Shown here one piece after another: positions 33,005 to 43,374 of a stretch of 64,000 bases of DNA. This DNA comes from Heterohyrax brucei (lineage: Eukaryota > Chordata > Mammalia > Hyracoidea > Procaviidae). Under the pieces are notes generated by a model. It was not told the origin of the DNA and did not search any database. It saw nothing but the letters and a program-made list of their open reading frames with translations. The position numbers and the translations under genes are program-made. Each line of letters opens with the position of its first letter. The first letter of the stretch is position 1. Location: NCBI GenBank assembly GCA_028571685.1, contig CM053156.1, positions 83,331,049 through 83,395,048 on the forward strand, given 5' to 3'.

Positions 33005-33927
33005 TCTTTATTTTGTTGTTGCTGGAATTTAGATGAAGACTTATGGAACAAACTAGTTTCTCTTTAAACCATTGGTACACATGCTATTTTATGACATTAG
33101 TTAACAACCCACAAGTCAACAGTCTCCCTTCTCAGCCTTGGGTTCCCTATTGCCAGTTTTCCTGTCACCTCCTCCCCTCCGATCCTGGCTGCCAGGCTGA
33201 CATGCAACTTTAGTCTTGTCCTATGGACCTGGCCGATGTTTGGCTGGAGGGTGAATCTTGGAATAACGTTTTCCCTTCCTTGTGTCTTTAGTTTCCTTCA
33301 TTCTTTTTTGCTCCCAAAGAGGCGAGACCAGTGAATTACCCCAGACTGAATTACCCCAGATGGCCACTCACAGACTTTTAAAAACCCAGATGCTACTCAC
33401 CAAAGTGGGATGCAGGACTTGTTCTTTATAAGCAATATTATGCCAGTTGAGCTAGATGTCCCCGAAGACCGTGGTCCCCGCAGACTTCAGTACAACAGTT
33501 TGGTCCCTCGGGCAGTTTGGATGTATCTATGGAGCTTCCATGACCTTTCTTTGGGTAAGCTGTGCTGGCTTCCCCAGGACTGTGTACTGTCTGACACTTC
33601 ACCAGAGTTCCCGCTTCTGTCTTGTCTGTTCAGTGTTTCTCCATCCTCACCTCTCCCCTCCCTAGTAACCAACAAAGATTGTTTCTTTTTATGTGTAAAC
33701 TTTTTAATGAATTTTTACAGTAGTAGTCTCATACAATATTTGTCCTTTAGTGCTTGACTTATTTCACTTGATATAAAACCCTTCAGTTTCCTCAATGTTA
33801 AGAGATGCTTCACAGATTCATTATTGTTCTTTATTGTTGCATAATACTCCCTTGTATGTATATACTACAGTTTATTTACTCCTCTGTTGATGGCATCTAG
33901 GTTGTTTCCAACTTTTTGCTATTATAA
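33005..33927 (-). mobile_element. L1 3' end (ORF2 C-terminus plus long 3' UTR) inside the minisatellite
   Basis: The 3' UTR half matches a second copy at 34198-34872 ('ccttgggttccctattgcca', 'tgtctttagtttccttcatt', 'cagatgctactcac'). The far end, 33755-33927, is complement of L1 ORF2/3' UTR: 'tatttcacttgatataaaac', 'ttgttgcataatactccctt', 'ctctgttgatggcatctagg'. This ties the 3' UTR family to L1. The 3' UTR is unlike that of the L1 at 43501. A 16-bp tandem duplication lies near 33333-33362. Confidence 0.75.
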
Positions 33928-34049
33928 GGTTCAGAATTCTTAAGGTGCTGGCACTCCTAAGTTTCAGGGGTCTTAAGGCACAGGGTCTTTTAAAGTGTGA
34001 CAGTCCCTGAAGCACAGAATTCCCTGAGGCACCAGATCCCTAAATGCAG
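33928..34049. repeat. Degenerate ~16-bp minisatellite, right part
   Basis: About 7 more units: 'aattcttaaggtgctg', 'gcactcctaagtttcag', 'gggtcttaaggcacag', 'gtccctgaagcacag', 'aattccctgaggcaccag', 'atccctaaatgcagg'. Same unit and orientation as 32796-33004. Confidence 0.75.
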
Positions 34050-34197
34050 GTGGGACTTGCTGGAGGTTAAAGGTAACTGAGACAACATCCCACTGGTATT
34101 TATTTTCAGATTCCTTCTAGTCAGCTCCATATATTTGTCACGTGTAAACCAAGAAATATCTTCACCTTTGTCGTTTAGTGTCTCCTCCAATTCTTCT

Positions 34198-34872
34198 TTC
34201 TTTTTTTTTTGACATTTTTAAAAAACTGTACTTTGGATGAAGGTTTACAGAGCAAATTAGTGTCTCATTTAACAATAACATATTGTTCTGTGACATTGGT
34301 AGCCAACCTCAAAGTGTGTCAACACCATCCCCTGCTCAGCCTTCTGTTCTTCATTTTCATTTGCCCAGCTTTCCTATTCCCACCTGCTTTCCCATTCTTG
34401 CCCCTGGGCTGGTGTTTCCATTTGTCCTCATAAATGTGGTTGAGCTACATGCTTGTTTTATGGGGCTGTCTAATCTTTATCTGAAGGGTGAACCTTGAGA
34501 CTGATGTCAGTACTGAGTTAAAAGGGTGTCCAGCGGGCCATGCTCTCGGGAATTCTTCAGTCTCGGTCCTATCAGTGAGCCTGATCTCTTTTTGGGTATT
34601 AAAATTTTGTTCTACAGGTTTCTCTAATTCCAACCAGGTTCCTCTGTTGTGAACCCTGTCAGAGTATCCCATGGTGGTAGCGGGGCCCCATCTGGTTGAG
34701 CCGTACTGTGGCTGGTGGAGGCTGTGATAGTTGTGGTCCATTAGCCCTTTGGACTCTGCTCTGTATCTTTAGCTTTCTTCATTTTCCCTTGATCCAGACA
34801 AGGTAGGGCCACTGGAGCATCTTAGATGGCTGCTTATAAGCTTTTAAGACTCCTGATGCTACTCATCCCAGT
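34198..34872 (-). mobile_element. L1 3' UTR, 5'-truncated copy
   Basis: Begins with a poly-T run (34201-34210), the complement of a poly(A) tail, then 'gtactttggatgaaggttta' and 'cctgctcagccttctgttct', 'gggctgtctaatctttatct', 'gttgtggtccattagccctt', 'cctgatgctactcatcccag'. Parallels 33005-33420 and has the same orientation. Confidence 0.78.
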
Positions 34873-35213
34873 AAGATTCTCCTACAATTATTCTTGATAA
34901 TTATGAAAATAACTACCAGAAAATAAGGTGTTGTGATTTATAGGTCAGGACGTGTAGGTTCAGATGACCATGACCTGGTATCATGAAGTCAACCTGCCAG
35001 TAGGTATAATATTTGAGGAGGATTTTATCCTACATTTTATGACTGTAGAACCTAGATTCTTTCAACTGTCCTCAGAACCAAAAGATTATAATCAGAAGAA
35101 AAGTTGATGGGTTTCAGGAAATAAAAATCCTTTGCTTAAATGAAATGGTCTAAAATGTGTGTCTTAAATTTTTTTATGGAATTGCCTGATTAATGTAAAA
35201 GATGTTCACAAGC
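34873..35213. other. Unassigned stretch
   Basis: No gene or repeat recognised. Confidence 0.4.
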
Positions 35214-35281
35214 AAAACAAAAAACCTAACTCATTGCTGTTGCGTCGGTTCTGACCCACGGTGACCCTACAGCAGCAGGTA
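35214..35281 (-). repeat. AfroSINE, short 3' piece
   Basis: 'actcattgctgttgcgtcgg', 'ttctgacccacggtgaccct'. Only the 3' block remains. Confidence 0.75.
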
Positions 35282-35600
35282 TTAAAAGAAACTGGAAAAA
35301 CTATGACTGCACATGTTAGGAATGCAAATATAAATATTTTTTTCTGATTTAATCAGTCCAATAGAGTGAAATAAACATTTATGATCAATTTCTGACACAT
35401 TCAGATGCCAGAGAGTACACTCAGAATTATAATTTGCAATTTTTCCTTCTACTAAATGAAGAATTTCACTTTCTGTAATTCAGTAAAATAAAACATGAGA
35501 CAAGGTACTCATCTAGCTAGATCACAAAAATCACAGGGGTAACAAATTAGGGAAGAATTTGGTCACCTAAAAAGCAGCCTACATTCAGCTTTGAGTAGGT
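35282..35600. other. Unassigned AT-rich stretch
   Basis: No gene or repeat recognised. Confidence 0.4.
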
Positions 35601-35603
35601 CTC

Positions 35604-35801
35604 CTTTGTTGTATCCAGTCAGTTCTAACTCTTAGTGACCCTATAGGACAGAGTACACCTGCCCCATAAGATTTCCATGGCTGTAATCTCTATGGGAGCA
35701 GATTGCCAGGTCGTTTTCTCCAAAGGAGCTGGTGGATTTGAAAGTCTGACCTCTCAGTTAGCAACTGAGAACTTTAACCCTTATAGCACTGGAACTCCTT
35801 A
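35604..35801 (-). repeat. AfroSINE, long-body subtype
   Basis: 'gtgaccctataggacagagt', 'atggctgtaatctctatggg', 'gcagattgccaggtcgtttt', 'ctctcagttagcaactgaga', 'tagcactggaactcc'. Confidence 0.9.
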
Positions 35802-36403
35802 GGTTTCCTTTATGTCTGGGGCTATTTTCATTGGGAACTAGCTTCTTTCCCCAGTTAAGAAATCATAAGAAAAGAGACAGGCACCTGTATCTTTCTTCCA
35901 GTCCATCGAAGTAATATGGATGACACTTTTGGCAATTCATATGTGCTAAATAATCACAAATTGTATTAATTTAACAAGTATGTACTGAGCAAATACAGTG
36001 CTCCAGAGACTATTCTTGGTGCTGGGCAGAGTCCTCATGGAATTTTTCTTGTACAGATGAAGTGAGAAATTGGATATGTTAGTACTAAACACACAAAGAC
36101 AAGTGTAATGATTCATAGTGGTAAATACCATAATGGAAAACAGTGGTACTTTGCAGATAGCAGCTGTGCAAGGAACAGAACTGCAGAACCGACAGAAGAT
36201 CTCTCTGAAAAAGTATATTAAGGAAACCCTCATAGAAATCCCTTTATAGGACCAGGAATCCTCTGTTTCCAATATATAGTGGTTTTTCCTTCTTCATGGG
36301 CACGAATCAGCTTCTTATTTGCTATAAGGATCTTTTAGAGCTTTTTTGGAAAGTAGAGTACCTATTTTCAAAAGAAAATATGTGATGTCTTTACAACAAA
36401 ACA
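35802..36403. other. Mostly unassigned, with an ancient repeat piece
   Basis: 35965-36120 ('caagtatgtactgagcaaat', 'attcttggtgctgggcagag') resembles the unassigned family at 27770. The rest is not recognised. The 108-codon minus frame 35946-36272 covers that repeat. Confidence 0.4.
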
Positions 36404-36607
36404 AAAAAAATTGCCGTGGATTCCATTCAGACACATATTATTGTCATTCATGTCACAGTAGGTCTCTGCTCCATAGAGTTTTCCAGTGGCTGTGATCTTT
36501 TGGGATTAGACCACCAGATCTTTCTTTTGAGGAACCTAGATGGACTTGAACTGCAAACCTTTCAGTTAGTAGCAAGCACTTAATCATTTGTGCCACCCAG
36601 AGACTCC
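36404..36607 (-). repeat. AfroSINE, long-body subtype
   Basis: 'gccgtggattccattcagac', 'gtaggtctctgctccataga', 'ggattagaccaccagatctt', 'cttgaactgcaaacctttca', 'gtgccacccagagactcc'. Diverged. Confidence 0.85.
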
Positions 36608-38129
36608 ATGTGATATCTGCAAATTCCCAATTAAAACCCCTTCTTCTTTAGATATCCTGGTTGCTTCCTTTTTTATTATGAAACAGAAGAATTTTGGTCA
36701 TGGTTCTCAGCGGGGTGTGTTGTGACTGGATTTCACCACTGGCCCATAAAATCTACACAGAAGGAAAAATACAAGGGCTCAGAACGTCAGGCATCAACAT
36801 GGCAAAGTGACCAGGGCTGGCAGAGGTTTGACTGCACTCAACTGACTTGCTTTTCATCATCTGCCCTAAAAAGGAGCAAACTGAGTCCGCAGCTCAGGAG
36901 TGCAGATCCCAGACACAGTAGAAGGATCCCACTTCAAAGTAGAGAGCATGAGGTGAGACTTGAAATCATGGGGAATGGGTGTTAGCTAAGTGCAAGCTTT
37001 CCAGAGCTCATTCTGTGGTTTGGAGGGGATGCAAACATATGCAGCTGAGACTCCTCATGGCTTGGATGAGCTTATTGAGATTAGGCATGCTGGGGTACTT
37101 CTAATGGAATTCTTTCTCCTTTGTCTGGGCTCTGGGAGTATTTCTCACAGGTGCTTTCTCTCCCAGCCCTTCTTGCTGTCTCACATACCACTTCAGCTCA
37201 GTTTTATCCATGAAACAGAACAGGCCAGCTATGATGTTTTTCTCTCCATGTAACATCATAAGCTGAAGTTCCCTGGGTCATGAAAATGGCCACAGAAACT
37301 GTGGGAGTTTTAAAAATATCCTTTTAGACCAGCTTCTGTGTGAAATGAACTTGAAGAACAAAGAAGACAAAGCTGGGTGACTATGAGATACCCCACCTTC
37401 TCTACCACTCATGCACAGTTTTAAAATTTCACGCTCAGAACAGATCAAGAAGTGCTGCGTCTACACAAGCGAAGAAGTGCGTGCGTAAGATAGTTACCTG
37501 TCCAAATCTATCTGCAGCTGTGCCTGAATCATCTGCTCATAATTCCTGCAAAAATATATTTCATTATCTAGAGAAGTATCTGAGTGTCGTGACTCTTATT
37601 TGCATGTAGCGGAAGCCTTACGTAGGGCTTTTAACATCGTTTTTCTTTTTTTAAATTTTCTCTTCCTAGATTGATAAAGAGTGGAGGAAAAGTCTTAAGC
37701 AGTTCAAAATGACCTTATTCCAATACTTACCAATCAAATACTTTTACATGGATAAAGTGTTAACTGAGGCTTTAGTGGGGTATGTTAAGGAATTTGGAAA
37801 CCTTGTCATAAAGCAAACGACCTCGAAAGATGAGTTCATGCATGGTTTGATAATATACTCCCTCCTTCCCTCACTGTAGAAGAATCCAAAAAATGTAAAA
37901 AGAGACAAAACTGAAGAGGGAGACATTTAGGCAAAGCAATGACAACTGCTATTCGTAAGATTTTCCCTGGCTAATTCCTTTCAGAAGTAGACTGCCGGGT
38001 CCTTCTTCCTAGTCTATCTTACTCTGGAAGCTCAGCTGAAGTCTGTTGACCATGGGTGACCCTGCTGGTACCTAAATACCAGTGGCATGGCTTCCCACAT
38101 CACAGCAACAAGCAAGCCTCCACTGACAG
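36608..38129. other. Unassigned 1.5 kb
   Basis: No repeat or gene recognised. Two plus-strand 87-codon frames at 36722-36985 and 36990-37253 share the same reading phase and are nearly adjacent, but neither has a domain I know. Confidence 0.4.
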
Positions 38130-38727
38130 ACAAGTGGGGGCTGCTCACTCGACAATCACCTCCCATGGGAGCAGCAGTCAAGGAATCAAGACACGTTGCT
38201 TTGGGAAAATCTGCTGCGAAGGACCTCTTTAAAGTATTTAGAAGTAAGGATGTCACCTTGAAGACTAAAATGTGCCTGACCCAAGCCATGGTATTTTCAG
38301 TCACATCATATGCTTGCAAAAACTGGACAATGAACAAAGAAGACAGGAGAAGAATTGGTGCCCTTGAATTGTAGTGTTAGAGAAGAATGGACCACCACAA
38401 GAACAAACAGATGTGTTCTGGAAGAAGTACAACCAGAGTGCTCCTTGGAAGCAAAGATGGCAAGACTGCATCTTCCATACTTCAGACATGTTGTGAGGAA
38501 GGATCATTTCCTGGAGAAGGACATCATGCTTGGTAGCGTGGAGAGTCGGCGAAAAAGAGGAAGACCCTCGATGAGATAGACTGACACAGTGGCCTCAACA
38601 ATGGGCTTAAACATAAAAATGATTGTGGGTGGCACAAGACTGGGCAGTGTTTTGTTCTGTTGTTCATAGGGTCACTGTGAGTCGGAACTGACTCATTGGC
38701 ACCTAACAACAGCAACAGCAATGGCAA
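38130..38727 (+). mobile_element. RTE-clade LINE, copy 4 (3' 0.6 kb)
   Basis: C-terminal part of the RTE ORF: 'gggaaaatctgctgcgaagg', 'ctgacccaagccatggtatt', 'gaagtacaaccagagtgctc', 'ggatcatttcctggagaagg', 'aaaaagaggaagaccctcga'. It ends 'gtcactgtgagtcggaactg' (38671-38690) plus 'cacctaacaacagcaacagc'. This 3' block is shared with AfroSINEs. The 95-codon frame 38087-38374 is open but lacks all catalytic residues. Confidence 0.92.
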
Positions 38728-38871
38728 GTGACCAGTTTCTGTTAAGAGGATGGAGTTGCTTGACATTAGAGAAAAGCGTATCTTCACATAACAGTGTTGC
38801 CTGAAACCATTCACAGCTTTCTGATTGAGAGAGCTTTGTATTCTATGTACATACTGGTTTGATCTATTGAA

Positions 38872-39085
38872 AAGATTTCTCAACTTTGCTCCATTGCCAT
38901 TTTGGACCAAATGCTACTTTGTTGGGTGCTGGGAGGAGAGTGGGACTGCCTTGTGCATTGCAGCATCCCTGGTCTTCTATGCCCTAGATGCCAGTCGCAT
39001 CTCTCTCCCACTTGTGACAGTCAAAGATGTCTGCAGATATTGCTAATGTCCTCTGGGAGGCAAAATTTCTCCTGTCAGGGGACCA
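38872..39085 (+). repeat. MER20 (hAT-Charlie DNA transposon)
   Basis: 'agatttctcaactttgctcc', 'ctgccttgtgcattgcagca', 'tccctggtcttctatgccct', 'cagtcaaagatgtctgcaga', 'gtcctctgggaggcaaaatt'. Second MER20 here, worn at its 3' end. Confidence 0.88.
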
Positions 39086-39204
39086 TGGTTTTTGAGGGTA
39101 TTGGAAGGTGTTTGTGCAGACAAACTCTGATGTTCTTTTAGGGAATTTGTTGCCTTTGTTATCAAAGTAAATGCAGGTACCTATCTTACCTATCTTCTCC
39201 CTTG

Positions 39205-39360
39205 GGAACTCTGGTGGTGTACTGGTTAAGAGCTATGGCTGCTAACCAGAAGGTCAGCAGTTCACATCCACCAAGCACTCCTTAGAAACTCTATGAAGCG
39301 GTTAGGCTGTGTCCTATTGGGTCACTATGAGTCTGTAACAACTCAACATCAGTGGTCTTC
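39205..39360 (+). repeat. AfroSINE
   Basis: 'gggaactctggtggtgtact', 'gctaaccagaaggtcagcag', 'actccttagaaactctatga', 'gggtcactatgagtctgtaa'. Full length. Confidence 0.92.
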
Positions 39361-40208
39361 TTCTTACATAGGAAGGATTCTGGAAAAATCCTTTAAGCAG
39401 ATCAACAGTCTCACCATTGAAGTAGGACTCAGGAAACATCAAGTGATTAAGCCTTAGCCGAGTGCTTTCTTTCCTAGAGTTTGAGTCTTGACTAGAGTGG
39501 TGCAAGAGAAGAAGAAATGGCTTGGGTGTAGTTATTCCTGTGATAATTGCTGAGGCAAGGCCACTAATGGCTTCCTGTTACTGAGTGCTGGTTCCCTTTG
39601 GTCCCAAGTCTTGATGATCTTCTCTTCTAAGCCGTAGTACCCATGCATCATTTATTTATTTATACTGCCTGATACAATCTGCTTGTGAGCTGACATACAG
39701 AATTAATGTGCTCTGATCTAGACTTGGACATTAAATCTTTAAAGCAGAGGGTACACTATGTAATCCTCACTATTCCTGTTATGTTAAGGCCACCGTCTAT
39801 ACAGGAGATTGTCTTTGACAGCTAAATCTGCCTCATAATTCTTACAATTAGAGACAAACTTGGATATTACATGATTTTTAATAAAAGGTAGTTTGGAGAG
39901 ATTAGAATTATTTCCAGTTTTGCATAATGGCAGAGATTTTGTGTGATTTCATAACTGAATTTTTTGAAAAAATGCAACCACAACGGTTATCCACAGAGAT
40001 TGCCAAAAATGCTTTATTCTGAGGCCTGCATTATGTCTGTTAACCTGATGATACGCATTAGCACATTTTTGAGTTTTAGTGTGCTGTTACTTGGTTTACA
40101 GTATTTGATGGGTCAGAGTTTTTTATTAGAGTCTTAAAATAATTTAATTATACTTTAATGAAATAAAATCAAGAACTTGTCCTACTCTTGAAATAACTTC
40201 TGCTAAAA
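39361..40208. other. Unassigned AT-rich stretch
   Basis: No gene or nameable repeat. Confidence 0.4.
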
Positions 40209-40420
40209 GGAACCTGGAACCCTGATGGTGTAGTGGTTAAGAGTCTGGTTGTTAACCAAAAAGTTGACAGTTCGAATCCACCAGCTGCTCCTCGGAAATC
40301 CTATGGGACACTTCTCTTCAGACAGAAAGCCCTATAAAACAGAAGATTGAGAACTATATCCAGATTCATGGAAACCCTAGAGAGTTATAATTATTAAGAG
40401 TCGCTATGAGTCTGGACGTA
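40209..40420 (+). repeat. AfroSINE, disrupted
   Basis: Head 'ggaaccctgatggtgtagtg', 'gttaaccaaaaagttgacag', 'cctatgggacacttctcttc'. About 60 unrelated bases follow, then the SINE-like 'agagtcgctatgagtctgga' at about 40398. Confidence 0.8.
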
Positions 40421-40502
40421 GTTTTCAATTCTCTGTCTGTCACAATCTGTAGATGTCTTAAAAGCAGGATCCCTGTGTCACTGTTATATCCTGAACTGCT
40501 AG

Positions 40503-40711
40503 CAGGAGCCCTGGTGGCACCATGGTTAAGCATTCAGCTGCTAAGTGAAAGGTCAGTGGTTGATGCATCAGTCCCACTGTGGGAGAAAATGTGGCAGTCT
40601 GTTTCCATAAAGGCTAACAGCCTTGGAAATTCTATAGGGGGAAGTTCTACTTTGTCTTATGGGTTTGTTATGAGAAAGATTTGGTTTGATGGCGATGAGT
40701 TTTTTGGAAAC
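40503..40711 (+). repeat. AfroSINE, long-body subtype
   Basis: 'aggagccctggtggcaccat', 'ttcagctgctaagtgaaagg', 'gggagaaaatgtggcagtct', 'aaaggctaacagccttggaa', 'gtttgatggcgatgagtttt'. Confidence 0.92.
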
Positions 40712-40863
40712 TTTTTGCAAAATAATCACACTCAATATTTTCCTTGACTAATAACCTTTAATCAAATAATAAAGCATAAGCAATCTGGTGGTGAGAAATA
40801 TTTTGGTTCTCAGTGGTAACTCCTTTGACAGTGAATTCTATAAGGTAGGAGGCACAAATAGCA

Positions 40864-40885
40864 TCATTCATTCATTCATTCATTC
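40864..40885. repeat. (CATT)n microsatellite
   Basis: Five tandem CATT units. Confidence 0.9.
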
Positions 40886-40899
40886 TTCAAACATTATCT

Positions 40900-41038
40900 A
40901 AGTCTAGCAAACCTGTAGGACAGGAAGAGATCCAATAGGATTGCCTAGGCTGTAATTTTTATGGAACAACTGGTGGATTCAAACTGATGACCTTTCAATT
41001 AGCAGCTGAACACTTAACCTCTGTGCCATCAGGCCTCC
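40900..41038 (-). repeat. AfroSINE
   Basis: 'gattgcctaggctgtaattt', 'ttcaaactgatgacctttca', 'attagcagctgaacacttaa', 'ctgtgccatcaggcctcc'. 3' block largely lost. Confidence 0.82.
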
Positions 41039-41109
41039 TCAAAGAGGAATGCCGAATAGTTTTTGTGTGTATGCAGCTCACAGCATGGAAGTGGCGACAA
41101 ATAGAATTA

Positions 41110-41456
41110 GTAAAATCGCCATTAACCCATACATTGATGGTAAGGATGTAATATTAATGCAGCCAATTTTAGAGAAGAGTTTGGTAATTTCTTAAAATGC
41201 TAAGCAGCATAGCATCTCCAGCAATTCTACTCCTGGGTACCAAACCAAGAGAATTGAAAATATATGTCTGCACAAAGACTTGTATGAGAATGCTGTCAGT
41301 ATTAGTATTATACATAATAGTCAAAAAGTAGAAACAATCTAAATATCCATCAACTGGCAGATGGTAAACAAAATGTGTAATATTCATTCAATGCAATAGT
41401 AGTTGGCCATATAAAAAACAAAGTACTCATACACACTATACCATGAATTAACCACA
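41110..41456 (+). mobile_element. L1M ORF2 C-terminal fragment
   Basis: 'atagcatctccagcaattct', 'actcctgggtaccaaaccaa', 'tatacataatagtcaaaaag', 'atatccatcaactggcagat' match the L1 ORF2 3' end. Ends at the mariner fold-back. Confidence 0.75.
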
Positions 41457-41682
41457 TGAGGCCTGAAAATTAAGTCTGTGAACTTAGTAGTTCTAAGTGC
41501 TATGTACCTCACTGCTGAATATCACTATGGTCACCTTCAGAGTATTCTCCTTGGGAAGCTATGCAACAATGGTGGCACCTAGTCCACTTTTCAGAGTAAT
41601 TTTGGACCTCTTTCTGGAATGGCCATTGCATACGGTGGCACAGTGGCAAGTTCGTGAACTTAATTATATTGTTGTCTGTGAG
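41457..41682 (-). mobile_element. Mariner transposon, left arm of a fold-back
   Basis: Begins with the terminal inverted repeat 'tgaggcctgaaaattaagtc' (41457) and carries the transposase C-terminus on the minus strand: frames give AIPEREVQNYSEKWTRC and then SQGEYSEGDHSD, matching the mariner CF(E)(E/Q)W...GEYFEGD end. At 41649-41682 a second TIR-like sequence ('agttcgtgaacttaattata') faces the other way. It could be an internally deleted 226-bp element. Confidence 0.75.
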
Positions 41683-41696
41683 GGAGGTTTTAGCCA

Positions 41697-42017
41697 GTAA
41701 ACAAATAACTGTATTAGAACACTCTCCTTACTCACTTGATCTGTCCCCAGTGACTTGTTTCTTTAGCTAGAGATAAAGGAAATATTTAAAGGAAGGCATT
41801 TGGATGACATTCAGGAAATCAAGAGTATTACAACAATAGCTCTGATGACCATTCCAGAAAAAGAGTTCCAAAACTGCTTTGAAGAGTGGACTAGGCACTG
41901 GCATCAGTGGATAGCTTTCCAAGGGGAGTATTTCAAAGATTAGTGTGGTGATATTCAGCAGTGAGTTATGTGGCACTTTTTCTAGGATGAGTTTGTGAAC
42001 TTAATTGTCAGACCTCA
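41697..42017 (+). mobile_element. Mariner transposon, right arm
   Basis: Transposase C-terminal half in plus orientation. It starts near EHSPYSLDLSP (41722, family EHxPYSPDLAPxDF with the third catalytic Asp), then GRHLDDIQEI, IPEKEFQNCFEEWTRHWHQW and AFQGEYFKD, ending with TIR 'gtgaacttaattgtcagacc' (41996-42015). Stops at 'agctagagataa' break it. Its last 200 bp is an inverted copy of 41457-41650 at roughly 75-80% by eye. Confidence 0.82.
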
Positions 42018-42472
42018 TTGATGAAGGATTTGATTTTAGCCTCAGTGAGTATATACTGCTATACCAACAACTGAGATAAAAGTCTAGTAGTAAAAAGTCC
42101 AGCAGGGCAAGTTATTGATCCAGATGCCTGTGGGCCATCCTGGTGGCAATGTTTTAGCAAGCCACTGGAAATATTATAAGAAACTGCAGGTAAAAGCCTG
42201 AGAGAATCATTAAGGTGGTGGTTGACACTCATGAGAATGGATGATTTAGTGAGATTTAGCTAGACTGAAAGGAACTGCAGGCTAAAGGTGGAATCCCAGG
42301 AGGAAACAAATGACTAGCCCAGAAAAGCATTTTGTCTGGTGCTTTTCAAGCTGTGTTTTTAATGGACAGACTAAGGAGAGGTCTTGGCTTCCTAACCCAC
42401 TTCCCTGCATTTCCTGGCCTTGAATATGATGGACACCTTAGCCTGAGACTTCTAAAATAGTTCGTCACTTAT
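42018..42472. other. Unassigned stretch
   Basis: No gene or repeat recognised. Confidence 0.4.
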
Positions 42473-42657
42473 TGCTAACTGAAAGGTTAGCAGTTGACCC
42501 TATGGGACAGAATAGGATTGTGCCCGTAGAAGTTCCAAGGCTGTAATCATTATGAAAGCAGACTGCCATATCGTTCTCCCGTGGAGTGGCTGGCAGTTAG
42601 AACTGCTGATCCCTTGGTTAGTAGCTGAGGATTTAACTGTTGTGCACCAAGGCCCCC
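42473..42657 (-). repeat. AfroSINE, with a short inverted SINE piece at its edge
   Basis: The minus-strand SINE runs from about 42497 ('ccctatgggacagaatagga') to 'tgcaccaaggcccc'. Just before it, 'gctaactgaaaggttagcag' (42474-42493) is SINE body in plus orientation, so the junction is chimeric. Confidence 0.8.
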
Positions 42658-42815
42658 AGAGTAGAGCGACATATTACACCTTCTCCTCACTTATCTTGGT
42701 ATCTAGTATTTTGTATCAAGATTATAAGAAAAATCTATTATGTGGCTGGTCTGCACATTAACAATGTATACCTGGGAGTAACAAATACTGAAGTGCAAGG
42801 TGAGAATACCAGTTG

Positions 42816-43040
42816 CTGTGATGGTTAAAGTTACATGTCAGCTTGGCTGGGACATGGTTCTCAATGGTTTGGCAGTTCTGTAACAATGTAATTTGTCAGT
42901 TACGTGGCGTTCTCATTTAGCACTTAATGATGTAGTCATCCTGCATTTTGTGATCAGGTGTGGTCATCCTCCAATTTTGCATAAAAACAATTTCACCTAA
43001 TCACCTGGTCTTTGGACCTAACCATGTCTGTAGGTAAGAA
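42816..43040 (+). mobile_element. Possible MaLR-related LTR fragment
   Basis: 'gctgtgatggttaaagttac', 'atgtcagcttggctgggaca', 'tgatgtagtcatcctgcatt' resemble the start region of the MaLR LTR at 1657 ('atatcaatttggctggcccc'). Ends uncertain. Fossil. Confidence 0.4.
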
Positions 43041-43218
43041 GTGGGTGCATTCGTATAATAGATGTTAATCAAGTATCTACTAGGTGCTAAAGTATGTTTG
43101 ATAATGGCAAATTTATTCTTTTATCTCCAGACTCAGGACAGTGTCTGGCCAGAATAGACACAGGAAACTATGTTTTGAGTGAAAGAAAGCTATCTCCTGA
43201 AGATATGGAGATAATAAA

Positions 43219-43374
43219 CCAAAACCATACCCAGTGGTATTGAGTCAGTCCTGAGTCATAGTGATCAGAGTAGAACTGCCCCATAGTTTCTAAGGAGTGC
43301 CTGATGGATTTGAGCCACTGACCTTGTGGTTAGCAGATGTAGCATTTAACCACTGCGTGCCACCAGGGTTTCCA
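43219..43374 (-). repeat. AfroSINE
   Basis: 'accaaaaccatacccagtgg', 'gagtcctgagtcatagtgat'-like 3' block, 'tgcctgatggatttgagcca', 'gtgccaccagggtttcc'. Full length. Confidence 0.93.

Noticed and set aside
32796-34049. The minisatellite as a CRISPR-like repeat-spacer array
   Set aside because: Units are contiguous and degenerate with no unique spacers, and the host DNA is mammalian.
38087-38374. 95-codon plus frame as a possible host gene
   Set aside because: Its middle and end are the RTE C-terminal region (the SYACKNWTMNKEDRRR segment corresponds to the family's CESWTxNKxDRRR).
40864-40885. (CATT)n run as a possible CRISPR-like or regulatory array
   Set aside because: Simple microsatellite with no spacers.
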